From: Thermoguttaceae bacterium
GTDB taxonomy: Bacteria > Planctomycetota > Planctomycetia > Pirellulales > Thermoguttaceae
Assembly: GCA_017939795.1 (NCBI GenBank)
Contig: JAGBAA010000098.1
Span: 1-64,000, forward strand
Length of the DNA stretch: 64,000 nucleotides
Direction: 5' to 3'
Shown here: positions 49,563 through 59,005 of the stretch, piece by piece
Layout of the letters: each line of letters begins with the position of its first letter
Numbering within the stretch: position 1 is the stretch's first letter
Translations under genes and position numbers: made by a program
The notes under the pieces: model-generated
Seen by the model: only the letters and a program-made list of their open reading frames with translations
What the model was told of the DNA's origin: nothing
Database searches by the model: none

Positions 49563-51509
49563 ATGAGCGACACACCGAAGTATTCGTACTGGCATCTGAG
49601 TGAGGCGGAACAGAGGCGTCTTGAAGCGGAACGGAAAGAGATGGAGCGTTTGCGGGAGATCCAGATCCGTGAGGCGGCGGAGATACGGCGCAAAGAACGG
49701 CTGGCGATCTTCTGCGGTCTGGTACGGCAGGAGATCGAAATTCAGGAACAGACGATCCGGAATCTGGATTCTGCGTTTCAGACGCATGGTTTCACCGGGG
49801 GTGAGGAATTGAAAGAAATGCCTCTGATTTTGGAGGGTGCCAGGCAGGAACTTTCTGAAGCTGCGTGGGACGAAGATGCTCGCCGGGTCCAGAAAAAGAT
49901 CCGGAATCAGCAGAAAGTCCTTGAGCGTTTAACGGACCAGCTTGCCGTTCGGGAGAAACTGCTCCGTGAGCTGGAGTCGGCGCGTACGGAGCTTTGGGAG
50001 CGTCCGCGGCTTCACGATATTTTTCCGGGTGCCGTTCAGCTGGCTGATCTGGAATCTTTTGAAGTGCAGGCCCGGACCTTACCGGGAGGGGAGGAACTTC
50101 AGGGATTTCTCCAGATCTGGAAGGGGCGATTTGAGGAACTGCGCGGATTTTGCCTTCTTCTGGATCAGCAGAAACGGTATCGGGAGATCTCCGCCGGGAT
50201 GGAGCAGTGGGATCGACAGTTTCTGGCAGGAAAAAATGCGGAATTCTGTCAGCGGCTCATGGTTCAGCTTGAGAATCTGAAGAACGCGCTGGCGGTGAAT
50301 GATTCCCGGGCTGCATCTGCGGCGCTTCTTCAGGCGGAGGAGCTTTTTGCGGTTCTGGAAACGAAGCTGGGGCAGGATGAAGCGGAACGGGAGCAGAGAG
50401 TCCAGGCCAATGAAGAGCTTCTGGCGGAGCATTTGGCATGGTGGCGTAAAGAGAACGCGGATTTTTCGCCGGACCGTTTGCCTGCTATGTCTGGAACGGC
50501 AGAGAAATTCGAGAGGGAACTGGCACAGATGCAGACACAGTGCCGTCTGCAGAGCATTGAGAGTTTTGCGCAGTCTGTGAGCCGGATGCGTTTGGCGATG
50601 GAAGCCTTTCGGGAGACTGTTTTTCAGATGGAGAGGTTGGAAAAAATTCAGGAGCGTCTGGAGAATCAGGTGCCGGACACGCTTTGGAGAACATTTGCTC
50701 CGGAAAAGGCGGCGGAACTGGAACGCCGGAAGAATACCCTGGCTCGTCAGGTCCAGAACCGGCAGTGTGCGGATTTTGACGAAGAACTGGAGCGGCTTCA
50801 GGGATTTCTGGATCAGGCGATCGGGGACGTCATGCCGAAAGTAAACTCCTGGAACGTACGCTGGGAGGCCATCCGGACACGTTTGGATGCGGAACGGGAT
50901 CTTTGGTTCTCGTGGTGGGATGAGCCGGCGGTACGCCGTTGGGCGAAGGATGAAATCGCGCAGAAAGAGGCTGAGTTTGAAGCGATCCAAAGAGCTTGGG
51001 AGGCGAGACCCGCAGATCTGAAGCTCGTGGAGGAACTGATCTCAGAATGGCGGCTTGAGATGGAGCGTATCGCGGAGGCGGTCCGCCGTGTTCATGAAAA
51101 TGAGCAGAAACGGCAGAATATCGTGTCGCGGTTTCAGGAAGAATTCCGTCAGCTCGGATTTTCGATGGGCGAGCCGGAATTGGAGGATGGAGAAAATCCG
51201 GCTTCCGGTCTCATTCTGACGGCGTCGCGTCCGGAGGGGAAGACGATCCATGTGCGCTTTGCGCATGATGCCGGTGAGCCAGTCCTTTACGCGGTCGACG
51301 GATTCCCGATGCCGCAGCAGACGGTCAACGGGCAGGAATTCCGCACCTGCGATGAGGCGGAACGTCAGCTGAAGCATCTGCACAGTCTGCTGGAGAAGCA
51401 CGGGATCCTGATGGGGAAGATCCAGTGGGAAGATCAGCCGCCGACGGATCTTGCGCGGGAAGCGATGGAGCTTCCGGATACTGTGGACCGTACGCTGGCG
51501 GAGGAATAA
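49563..51509 (+). CDS. Long coiled-coil protein, partner of the Clp-like ATPase
   Basis: Encodes 648 residues. Almost the whole chain is charged helix with heptad-like spacing, starting with HLSEAEQRRLEAERKEMERL and continuing through repeated Glu/Arg/Gln-rich helices; Trp residues are regularly interspersed. The last ~120 residues change to a compact beta-containing domain (GLILTASRPEGKTIHVRFAHDAG). No signal peptide and no membrane helix, so cytoplasmic. The next gene, a Clp-type AAA+ ATPase, starts 24 bp later with an AAGGAG, so the two form an operon. An adaptor or substrate-handling role for the ATPase is an inference from that pairing. No known family is recognised. Confidence 0.7.
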   Translation: MSDTPKYSYWHLSEAEQRRLEAERKEMERLREIQIREAAEIRRKERLAIFCGLVRQEIEIQEQTIRNLDSAFQTHGFTGGEELKEMPLILEGARQELSEAAWDEDARRVQKKIRNQQKVLERLTDQLAVREKLLRELESARTELWERPRLHDIFPGAVQLADLESFEVQARTLPGGEELQGFLQIWKGRFEELRGFCLLLDQQKRYREISAGMEQWDRQFLAGKNAEFCQRLMVQLENLKNALAVNDSRAASAALLQAEELFAVLETKLGQDEAEREQRVQANEELLAEHLAWWRKENADFSPDRLPAMSGTAEKFERELAQMQTQCRLQSIESFAQSVSRMRLAMEAFRETVFQMERLEKIQERLENQVPDTLWRTFAPEKAAELERRKNTLARQVQNRQCADFDEELERLQGFLDQAIGDVMPKVNSWNVRWEAIRTRLDAERDLWFSWWDEPAVRRWAKDEIAQKEAEFEAIQRAWEARPADLKLVEELISEWRLEMERIAEAVRRVHENEQKRQNIVSRFQEEFRQLGFSMGEPELEDGENPASGLILTASRPEGKTIHVRFAHDAGEPVLYAVDGFPMPQQTVNGQEFRTCDEAERQLKHLHSLLEKHGILMGKIQWEDQPPTDLAREAMELPDTVDRTLAEE

Positions 51510-51533
51510 AGCGGATTCAAAAAGGAGCAGAAA

Positions 51534-53837
51534 ATGAATGACCTGAATGGCAGAAAATCGTCAGTTTCGACTTGGCGGGATGAAATGCACGCTCAGCTGG
51601 AACGGGGAAAGCACGTTCTGCTTTACGGGAACGTGGATGACCGTTACCTGCTGGATGAAGCGCGGCCGCGGACGGCTCTGCTTGCGCAGTGTCTGAACCA
51701 CTACTTCCTGACGCAAAAGTACCAGCTTGTCGTGCATTACGATCTGGCGGACGGAATGCGGACGGCGATCCCGGAACGTATGGATCCGGTCCTGCTGAAT
51801 CTTCTTGACGGAAATGGGAACTGTACGGAACTTAGTCCGGAAAACTGTACCGGAAACCTTGGGGAAAGAGCGTCTTTCGGAGGTTCCGGAATGGGAGGCG
51901 GAGTTTCTCGGGATGGTTCCGCGGTGCCGCCGGAAGCGCGTGTGGAAACTGGCTCGTACATTACGTCGCGTGCGGAAAAACTGGCTGCCGAGTTTGAGCT
52001 TGCGAGCCAGAAACGGCGGGATGCTGCACGCAGTTCCCTTTTCAGCCGCAAAGGCCGGGAAACAGGAAAACCGGAAGGATCGGCTGGAGATCCTGGCAGT
52101 GTACCGGGAAATTCCGGAGTACCGGGAAATTCCGGAGTGCCGGGAAATTCCGGAGTGCCGGGAAATTCCGGAGTGCCGGGGAACGCTGGGAGCGGGAACA
52201 GCGGAGCCGGCGAAAATGGCGGCGAACGGGAGAGTACGCCGGTCCCTGTAAGCCTTGCGTCGCGAAGCCGAAATGCAGAGGATGCGATTCCCCAATTGCG
52301 GCGCGTTTTGGCGCAGGATCAGGTCTCGACGGCCGTTGTGGTCCATTTCTCGGACAAACTGTTCGACGACACGCGGCGTCAGAGCCGTTCGGAACGCGAG
52401 TACCTCCTTCATCTGAAAAAGATCCTGATCGAAGCCGCGACGATCCGTCAGGAAGGGTTTTCCGGCCGGCGGAATGCGCTGATCCTCGTTGCGTCACGGC
52501 TTTCCGCAGTTCCGGCGTGGCTCTACCAGGAGCATCCGCTCCTTGCGCTCATCCGGATCCCCAGTCCGCTGGATGAGGAACGAAGGCAGTTCATCGACGG
52601 ATTCCTGGGAGTCTTCACGCGAAATTCGTCACTGACGGAAACCCAGCGCAGTGAGTACGTGCAGACGTTCGTGGATCAGACGCAGGGACTGACGCTCTGG
52701 GACCTCATGGCACTTGGCGCATTGGCGAATCGAAGTGAGGAAGACCCGGTCGATGAGCCGCGCGAGCTGCGTAAGCTGATCTCTCTCTACCGCTACGGCC
52801 AAAAAGAGGATCCGTGGGAAAAATTCAATTCTGGAGACCGACGCGGGAAGATCCAGGACGCCCGTGCAAGCATCGAGAAGCGGGTGAAGGGACAGCCGGA
52901 AGCGGTGAATGCGATCGTGGAGATGCTCATCAGCGCGACGGTCGGCGTCACGATGTCGCCGTCGACCCGGCAATCCGGAAAACCGAAGGGTGTTTTCTTT
53001 TTTGTGGGACCTACCGGCGTCGGAAAAACGGAGCTGGCTAAGGCACTCGCGGAACTGATCTTCGGTGACGAAGCGCGCCTGCGCCGCTTCGACATGAGCG
53101 AGTACTCCGAGTCGCACGCTGCGGAAAAACTCACCGGTTCCCCTCCGGGTTACGTCGGCTACGAGGAAGGGGGGCAGCTTACCAACTTTGTGCGCGAGAA
53201 TCCTTTCAGTCTGCTGCTTTTTGATGAGATCGAGAAGGCGCACGGTCAGGTGATGGACAAATTCCTCCAGATCCTGGAAGATGGACGCCTCACCGACAGT
53301 AAGGGACAGACGGCATTTTTCTCACAGTCCGTCATCATATTCACGAGCAATATCGGGGCAGATTCTCTGTTTACCGACGCTGGAAATGCGCAGGATTGGC
53401 GTGTTTCGGATGAAGAACCGGGCTATGAAGATTACGTACGGAAACATTTTCTTGAAAAAGTGCGCGACCATTTTGTGCATGTGCTGAAACGTCCGGAAAT
53501 CTTGAACCGGTTTGGCGACAACATCATCGTGTTCGACATGCTGCGCCCCGGTTTTGTGCGTTCCATTGGCGAAAAATTCCTTCAGATGCTCAAGACTTCC
53601 GCGCAGGAAAGACGCGGTCTGATCCTTGAGTTTGAGCCGTCGATCCTCCAGTTTGTGCAGGATGCGATGACGCAGCCGCAGAACATCAAAAACGGCGGTC
53701 GGCGTATCCGCACACTTTTGGAAGACCGGCTGGAAAAGAAGCTGAATCGATGGATCTTTGAGCATCAGCCGGAAACGGGAGAGATCCTGATTTTGGGATT
53801 TGACGAAACCGGTACATTGACTGTGCAGCGTCCCTAG
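51534..53837 (+). CDS. AAA+ ATPase: degenerate N-terminal module plus ClpA/ClpB D2-type module
   Basis: Encodes 767 residues. The C-terminal half is a canonical Clp/HSP100 D2 ring module: Walker A GPTGVGKT (492-499), the pore-loop region SPPGYVGYEEGG, Walker B LLLFDEIEKAH (about 560), sensor SNIG and a small C-terminal domain. The N-terminal ~400 residues contain a second AAA-like part without a Walker A (HVLLYGNVDDRYLL, later RLSAVPAWLYQEHPLLALIRIPSPLDEERR). A flexible linker with (GNSGVP) repeats sits at about residues 190-222. A ClpP-binding loop was not identified, so unfolding or remodelling without proteolysis is possible. The layout differs from ClpA, ClpB and ClpC. It is in an operon with a coiled-coil protein. 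Confidence 0.82.
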   Translation: MNDLNGRKSSVSTWRDEMHAQLERGKHVLLYGNVDDRYLLDEARPRTALLAQCLNHYFLTQKYQLVVHYDLADGMRTAIPERMDPVLLNLLDGNGNCTELSPENCTGNLGERASFGGSGMGGGVSRDGSAVPPEARVETGSYITSRAEKLAAEFELASQKRRDAARSSLFSRKGRETGKPEGSAGDPGSVPGNSGVPGNSGVPGNSGVPGNSGVPGNAGSGNSGAGENGGERESTPVPVSLASRSRNAEDAIPQLRRVLAQDQVSTAVVVHFSDKLFDDTRRQSRSEREYLLHLKKILIEAATIRQEGFSGRRNALILVASRLSAVPAWLYQEHPLLALIRIPSPLDEERRQFIDGFLGVFTRNSSLTETQRSEYVQTFVDQTQGLTLWDLMALGALANRSEEDPVDEPRELRKLISLYRYGQKEDPWEKFNSGDRRGKIQDARASIEKRVKGQPEAVNAIVEMLISATVGVTMSPSTRQSGKPKGVFFFVGPTGVGKTELAKALAELIFGDEARLRRFDMSEYSESHAAEKLTGSPPGYVGYEEGGQLTNFVRENPFSLLLFDEIEKAHGQVMDKFLQILEDGRLTDSKGQTAFFSQSVIIFTSNIGADSLFTDAGNAQDWRVSDEEPGYEDYVRKHFLEKVRDHFVHVLKRPEILNRFGDNIIVFDMLRPGFVRSIGEKFLQMLKTSAQERRGLILEFEPSILQFVQDAMTQPQNIKNGGRRIRTLLEDRLEKKLNRWIFEHQPETGEILILGFDETGTLTVQRP
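52104..52175 (+). repeat. 18-bp in-frame tandem repeat encoding GNSGVP
   Basis: Four nearly identical 18-base units, then a degenerate fifth, code for a Gly/Asn/Ser/Val/Pro linker between the N-terminal module and the rest of the ATPase. Confidence 0.9.
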
Positions 53838-53941
53838 TTCTGTGGTTTGGTGCAGCGTCGGGAGCAAACGCATAAAAGCGCCTCTTCAGGAGGGGCGGTC
53901 TGCTCCGCGGGAGTTGATGTTCAGGCTTTTTATGGTTTGGG

Positions 53942-53979
53942 AGGCCTTTCTTGGGAAAATAGAACGTACTGGAAGGCCT
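53942..53979 (+). other. Hairpin downstream of the Clp-like gene
   Basis: AGGCCTTTC (53942-53950) pairs with GGAAGGCCT (53971-53979), eight of nine positions. Only TT follows, so it is a weak terminator candidate in a 290-bp gap that otherwise holds the next promoter. Confidence 0.4.
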
Positions 53980-54037
53980 TTCGAGCTGTGAAAAATAAAA
54001 AAATTTGAATTTCCAGCTTCAATGTTCAAAAATCCCT

Positions 54038-54066
54038 TTGACTTTTCGGACGATTTTGTGTATAAT
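54038..54066 (+). promoter_or_regulatory. Sigma70-like promoter, TTGACT-17-TATAAT
   Basis: TTGACT at 54038-54043 and a perfect TATAAT at 54061-54066 with a 17-bp spacer. CCC lies one base upstream of the -35. Confidence 0.8.
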
Positions 54067-54128
54067 GGGACACGATGAGCCGGGAATGTATCCGGCCTGA
54101 CCAGCCAACCATTTCAGGAGTGTGCGTC

Positions 54129-57100
54129 ATGTTCAAAAATCCCTCCCCTTGCCGGATGTTCCATGCGTTCCGGTCTCGTTCCCTTTTTTCTTCCCTGATT
54201 CTTTCTTTGCTTTGGTCTCTTTCCGCAGTGGGTATGGTCCGTGCGGAGACGGTCTGGCTTGATGAGCTGGATCTCACCCAGACGACCTGCGGCTGGAAAC
54301 AGACTGCGGCAAATCGGACGGTTGACGGCAATGAACTGATCGTCTGCGGTGAGAAGATCACCCGCGGAGTCGGACATCATGCGCCGGGCGAGATCTTCAT
54401 CATGCTTCCGGAGAAATGCGGGACGGAAATCTCCGGCCGGGTCGGGATCGACGACGAGACCAACGGTCAGGGCCATGCCGAATTCCTGATTTACGGAAAG
54501 ACGGGAGTTCTCTGGCGTTCTGGAGAAATGCGCGGTAAAGAGCAGGCGAAATCTTTCCGTGTTGACCTTTCCGGCCAGCCCTTCGTCCGTCTCGTCTGCG
54601 ACACGCTTCCTGACGGCTACGGGCACGATCACCAGGACTGGATCGAGGTGAAGATCGACTATCGCGGCGGGAAAAAGCCGTACACGATGCTTTTGACGGT
54701 CGGAATGGACGACGAAGGAAACCCGATCGACCGGATGAACGAGAATGCTTGCGAGTGGCTCTCTCTTTCCCGTCTGATCCAGTCCGGAATGCGCCAGAAC
54801 GCGAAAGACGAAGCATTTCACCCGGCCGCGACGCTTTTCGATTCGGACCGCGACCCGCTGGACATCGTCCTGCGCCGTCTGACGCCGCTGGTCGAGAAAC
54901 TTGGTTCGTTCCCGAATGCGCCGGATCTTTCGAAAGAAAAAGCAGAACTGGAAACGCTGACGAAAGCGGAAAATGAAACTCCGGTCGAAGAGATCGCACG
55001 CCGAAAGGAGATTTTCGCGAAAGTCACCGACCTGCGAAAACGGATCGCGTTCAAAAACCCGCTTCTGAACTTCACGGACCTCCTTTTCATCAAGCGGCAC
55101 TATATGCCGGAACCCGAGATGCAGGGAAACCATATGTGCGACCAGTTCTTTGGTTTCCACGGTCGGCAGGGGGGCGGACTTTTTGTTCTGAAGAATGCGT
55201 TCAGCGAAAAACCGGAAGTCGTGGACCTCACGAAAGGGGTAAAGGTCGCGGAAGGCCAGCATGCCGGGACGGAACTTGACTCGACGTGGGCGTTTCTCTC
55301 TCCGGAGTTGGACTACGATGCGCGGGAGATCCTCTTCTGCGCTACGGATGCGAAACAGCCGCGCCATACCTACCAGTGGACTCCCGAAAATACGTACCAT
55401 ATGTTCCGTGCGGAATTCGACCCGGAAACGCGGTCCATTTCCGGATTGACGCAGCTGACGGAAGGAGCGTTCAACGATCTGGATCCGTGCTATCTGCCGA
55501 ACGGCCGGATCATCTTCATTTCCGAGCGGCGCGGAGGCTACGGACGCTGCCATGGGCGGCCGGTCCCGTGCTATACGCTGCATTCCTGCCGGCGTGACGG
55601 AAGCGACATCGTGATGCTTTCGCCGCATGAGACGAACGAATGGCAGCCGGACATCGACCACAACGGGATGGTCATCTACACGCGGTGGGACTATGTGGAC
55701 CGCGGTTTCTCTCAGGCGCACCATCCGTGGATCACGACGCCCGATGGACGCGATCCGCGTGTGCTTCAGGGGAACTACGACCGGATCCAGCAGAACCGCC
55801 CGCACTTTGAATGCGACATTCACCCGATCCCCGGTTCCCGACGTCTGACGGCTACTGCGACGGGGCATCATGCGCAGCATTACGGCTCGCTCATCCTCAT
55901 CGACCCGAACGTTCCCGACTCCAACCAGCCCGGACAGGTCAAACGAATTACCCCGGACCAGCTCTTCATGGAGTCCGAGCTTCAGCCGCACAAAGATCCG
56001 ACGAATTACGGTACCTGCTGGCCGCTGAGCGAGGAATTCTACCTCTGCGTCTACGATCCGTTCTCCCGTTCCGACGCGGGCGAGGCAAACAATTTCGGCA
56101 TTTACCTTCTCGATTGCTATGGGAACCGGACGCTTCTTTACCGCGATCCGAAGATCTCCTGCCGTGACGCGATGCCGATCCGTCCGAGAGCGCGTCAGAC
56201 CATCGTCCCGCATCTGACGGCCGTCGGCAAGCCGCTGGCTCCTGGGGAACAGGCGGTTTCTGTAGATCCGGCGTCGATCTCTCCGGTTTCTCCTGTGGGG
56301 CTGATCAACGTGTACGATTCGAAGTTCCCGTTGACGACTTCTGAAGACGGTACGCCGGCGAAGATCAAGAGTCTGCGCATCGTGCAGCTCCTTCCGAAAA
56401 CGAATCCCTACGCGCACAATCCGGCCATCGGCTACGGAAATCAGAAAGGCGCGCGCCGGATCCTCGGTACTGTTCCGGTCGAAGAGGACGGCAGCGCGTA
56501 CTTCAACCTTCCGATCGACATTCCGGTCTACTTCCAGGCGTTGGATGAAAACGGCGTCGCGGTTCAGGGAATGCGTTCCGCCACGTACGTTCATGCCGGC
56601 GAGCAGCTCACCTGCCAGGGATGCCATGAGGAACGCCACAGTGCGATCACCTCACGTCCGCGGGTTCCGCAGGCCATGCGCCGTGCTCCGAGCACCATTC
56701 AGCCGGATGTGGACGGGACGAATCCGCTGAACTTCGTCCGTCTTGTCCAGCCGGTCCTTGACGCGAAATGTGTTTCCTGCCACGGCGGAGCGGCGAGCGT
56801 TTTGGCGGAATCTTCCGGACTGACTCCCGACCAGGCGCAGAAAGCTGCGAAACTTGATTTGCGCGACGATACGAAGACTGGGCATTTCTCGCCGTCGTAC
56901 GAGGCTCTCCGACGCTTCTGCTTCTACTATGACGACGCGGCATGGACGGAACCGCAAACCTTCCCGGGTAAATTTGGCTCGAACCGCAGCGATCTGTTCC
57001 GTATCCTGAAAGCTCCGCACTACGGTCTGAAACTCACGGAGGAAGAGCTTTACCGCTTCACGGTCTGGATGGACAATAACTGCGACTTTTACGGTGCGTA

Positions 57101-57155
57101 CGACGAGTGCGAGCTCCAGCGCAAGGGCGAAAAAGTCTTCCCGTGGCTCGAGTAG
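54129..57155 (+). CDS. HzsA-related exported protein with NPCBM-like domain and two CxxCH motifs
   Basis: Encodes 1008 residues. AGGAG eight bases before 54129 fixes the start, and a signal peptide is present (SLILSLLWSLSAVGMVRAE). Residues ~40-155 resemble an NPCBM/NEW2 carbohydrate-binding domain (GVGHHAPGEIFIML and GIDDETNGQGHAEFLIYG). A helical linker follows, then the HzsA-related propeller with PD40-like units (DLDPCYLPNGRIIFIS). CQGCH at 829-833 and CVSCH at 881-885 are two haem c attachment sites. It shares the plan of the first HzsA-related protein but has a different N-terminal domain. A redox or sensing role at the cell surface on glycans is an inference. The gene has its own promoter and terminator. 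Confidence 0.75.
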   Translation: MFKNPSPCRMFHAFRSRSLFSSLILSLLWSLSAVGMVRAETVWLDELDLTQTTCGWKQTAANRTVDGNELIVCGEKITRGVGHHAPGEIFIMLPEKCGTEISGRVGIDDETNGQGHAEFLIYGKTGVLWRSGEMRGKEQAKSFRVDLSGQPFVRLVCDTLPDGYGHDHQDWIEVKIDYRGGKKPYTMLLTVGMDDEGNPIDRMNENACEWLSLSRLIQSGMRQNAKDEAFHPAATLFDSDRDPLDIVLRRLTPLVEKLGSFPNAPDLSKEKAELETLTKAENETPVEEIARRKEIFAKVTDLRKRIAFKNPLLNFTDLLFIKRHYMPEPEMQGNHMCDQFFGFHGRQGGGLFVLKNAFSEKPEVVDLTKGVKVAEGQHAGTELDSTWAFLSPELDYDAREILFCATDAKQPRHTYQWTPENTYHMFRAEFDPETRSISGLTQLTEGAFNDLDPCYLPNGRIIFISERRGGYGRCHGRPVPCYTLHSCRRDGSDIVMLSPHETNEWQPDIDHNGMVIYTRWDYVDRGFSQAHHPWITTPDGRDPRVLQGNYDRIQQNRPHFECDIHPIPGSRRLTATATGHHAQHYGSLILIDPNVPDSNQPGQVKRITPDQLFMESELQPHKDPTNYGTCWPLSEEFYLCVYDPFSRSDAGEANNFGIYLLDCYGNRTLLYRDPKISCRDAMPIRPRARQTIVPHLTAVGKPLAPGEQAVSVDPASISPVSPVGLINVYDSKFPLTTSEDGTPAKIKSLRIVQLLPKTNPYAHNPAIGYGNQKGARRILGTVPVEEDGSAYFNLPIDIPVYFQALDENGVAVQGMRSATYVHAGEQLTCQGCHEERHSAITSRPRVPQAMRRAPSTIQPDVDGTNPLNFVRLVQPVLDAKCVSCHGGAASVLAESSGLTPDQAQKAAKLDLRDDTKTGHFSPSYEALRRFCFYYDDAAWTEPQTFPGKFGSNRSDLFRILKAPHYGLKLTEEELYRFTVWMDNNCDFYGAYDECELQRKGEKVFPWLE

Positions 57156-57173
57156 CCTGCTGTGGTTGAAATT

Positions 57174-57208
57174 GCCTGGCGGGATCCAGACCGTCAGGCC
57201 TCGTTTTT
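57174..57208 (+). terminator. Intrinsic terminator after the second HzsA-related gene
   Basis: GCCTGGCGG (57174-57182) pairs with CCGTCAGGC (57191-57199), with one G-U pair; TTTTT follows at 57204-57208. Confidence 0.8.
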
Positions 57209-57330
57209 CCCGTCAGGTGTCGTGCCGATCGCTGACCGGACTCCATGAGTGAAAGAGATTTCGGTGATTTGGTGGTTTTTTTAAGCAGAATGCAGAGAAA
57301 ATCGCTTTTCTTTGCCTCTTTTGCGGGGGA

Positions 57331-57364
57331 CCCCCTTTTTATTTTCGGCCGATTATTTTATAAT
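57331..57364 (+). promoter_or_regulatory. C-tract promoter of the Gfo/Idh gene, C5-TTTTTA-17-TATAAT
   Basis: Five C (57331-57335) abut TTTTTA (57336-57341), a poor -35. A 17-bp spacer and a perfect TATAAT (57359-57364) follow. Confidence 0.65.
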
Positions 57365-57449
57365 CAGCGTAATGGGAGTTTCGTTTCTTGATGCGGACTC
57401 CTGCGTTGATCCTTCCCTTCCTCCTTCCACAGTATGAAAGGAAAAAAAT

Positions 57450-58760
57450 ATGAAAACCAACCGACGTAATTTTCTGCGTACCGGCGCGGTGCTTGGTGCG
57501 TCTTCTCTGGTAAGCGTTCCTGCATTTTGCCAGGATCCGAATTCCAGCTCGAAACTGAATATGGCGATGGTCGGTCCCTGCGGCCGCGGATGGGCCACGT
57601 TCATGGAGATCCAGGGCGAAAACGTCGTCGCGATCTGCGATGTGGACCGCCGGAATCTCGACCGCTGCAAGAAAGTGAATCCGAATGCACAGACATTTAC
57701 CGACTACCGCAAAATGTTTGAGACGGTGAAGGACCTCGATGCCGTCTGCGTCTGCACGCCGGACCACACGCATGCCGCTCCGAGCGTCATGGGGATGCGC
57801 ATGGGCCTCCACTGCTATACGGAAAAGCCGCTGGCTCACGACGTCCGTGAATGCCGCGTCATGGAGGAAGTCGCGGAAGAAAAGAAAGTCTGCACGCAGA
57901 TGGGAACGCAGATCCACGCCGGCGGAAACTATCGCCGTGTTGTGGAACTCGTGCAGTCCGGTGCGATCGGCAAAGTGACCGATATTCACGTCTGGTGCGG
58001 TAAAGGCTGGGGACATCCGGCCGATTTCAAAAATCCGACCGACACGCCGGCCGTTCCGGATTGGCTTGATTGGGATTCCTGGCTCGGTCCGGTGAAATAC
58101 CGACCGTACCATCCGTGCTATCTTCCGGCGCAGTGGCGTAAATGGTGGGCATTCGGAAACGGAACGATGGGCGACATGGCGTGCCACTACATGGACTTGC
58201 CGTTCTGGGCTTTGGAACTGCGCGACTGCCTCACGGCCGAACCGATCAGCGGTCCTGCGGTCAACGCGGAAGGCTGCCCGCTCAAGCTGACGGTGAAGTT
58301 TACCTTCGCTGCCCGCGGCGAGAAGTACCCCGCCTGCACGCTGACGTGGTATGATGGAGGAGGCTGCGGCCCGGTCGAATTCATGAAAGAGCATAACATT
58401 AAATATCGCGGTGCCGGCGTGCTCTTCGTCGGCGATAAGGGGATCCTCTTCGCGGATTACACTACCCATCAGCTCTACCCGGCCGACAAATACGCCGGTT
58501 TCCAGGCTCCGAAACCGTGGATCCCGGATTCCATCGGCCATCACAAAGAATGGCTTCAGGCCATCCGCGACAACAAACCGGAAGCCTGCACGTGCAAATT
58601 CGGCTACTCCGGCCGTCTGACCGAAACGGTTCTGCTCGGAACGGTCTCCTACCGTGTTGGGCAGAAACTCAACTGGGACGCCGACAATATGCGCGTGACC
58701 AACTGCGATGCGGCGAACGACCTCATCACGGTCGAATACCGCGACGGATGGATCCTCTAA
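57450..58760 (+). CDS. Tat-exported Gfo/Idh/MocA-family oxidoreductase (second copy)
   Basis: Encodes 436 residues. AAAGGA precedes the ATG at 57450. The twin-arginine signal is NRRNFLRTGAVLGASSLVSV. The Rossmann glycines are MVGPCGRGWA, and the EKP motif at 125-127 is intact (YTEKPLAHDVRECR). The C-terminal block has GTMGDMACHYMDLPFWAL. It differs enough from the copy at 47892 to be a separate subfamily with the bacterial-sugar plan typical of planctomycetes. The reaction is NAD(P)-linked oxidation or isomerisation of a sugar or sugar acid; the substrate is unknown. Confidence 0.9.
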   Translation: MKTNRRNFLRTGAVLGASSLVSVPAFCQDPNSSSKLNMAMVGPCGRGWATFMEIQGENVVAICDVDRRNLDRCKKVNPNAQTFTDYRKMFETVKDLDAVCVCTPDHTHAAPSVMGMRMGLHCYTEKPLAHDVRECRVMEEVAEEKKVCTQMGTQIHAGGNYRRVVELVQSGAIGKVTDIHVWCGKGWGHPADFKNPTDTPAVPDWLDWDSWLGPVKYRPYHPCYLPAQWRKWWAFGNGTMGDMACHYMDLPFWALELRDCLTAEPISGPAVNAEGCPLKLTVKFTFAARGEKYPACTLTWYDGGGCGPVEFMKEHNIKYRGAGVLFVGDKGILFADYTTHQLYPADKYAGFQAPKPWIPDSIGHHKEWLQAIRDNKPEACTCKFGYSGRLTETVLLGTVSYRVGQKLNWDADNMRVTNCDAANDLITVEYRDGWIL

Positions 58761-58804
58761 ATTCGATTGGATCGCTTTAAAAGATCCAGTTTCTGAAGAA
58801 TCAT

Positions 58805-58848
58805 CGAGAGGGAGAAGCAGCCTGCTTTCAGGATGTTTCTTCCTCTCG
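58805..58848 (+). other. Hairpin downstream of the second Gfo/Idh gene
   Basis: CGAGAGGGAGAAG (58805-58817) pairs with the TCTTCCTCTCG arm (ending near 58848). There is no T-run after it, so it may be a 3'-end stabiliser rather than a terminator. Confidence 0.4.
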
Positions 58849-59005
58849 GTCATTTACGGCATGGCGGACTGTGCGGACTTTCCTGAAGATGGGAAGAAGG
58901 TACATTTGCTCCGGGATCTTTCGCCGGACGCTCTTGCACTGAAACTGCAGTTAAAATGACAGGCGAACGTGAAAACTTATGGAAAAGGAAAAAGAAACCT
59001 TTGTT

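Noticed and set aside
54114-56639. An 841-codon minus-strand frame antisense to the second HzsA-related gene
   Set aside because: The sense strand has signal peptide, haem motifs, promoter and terminator; the antisense frame is an Arg-rich shadow.
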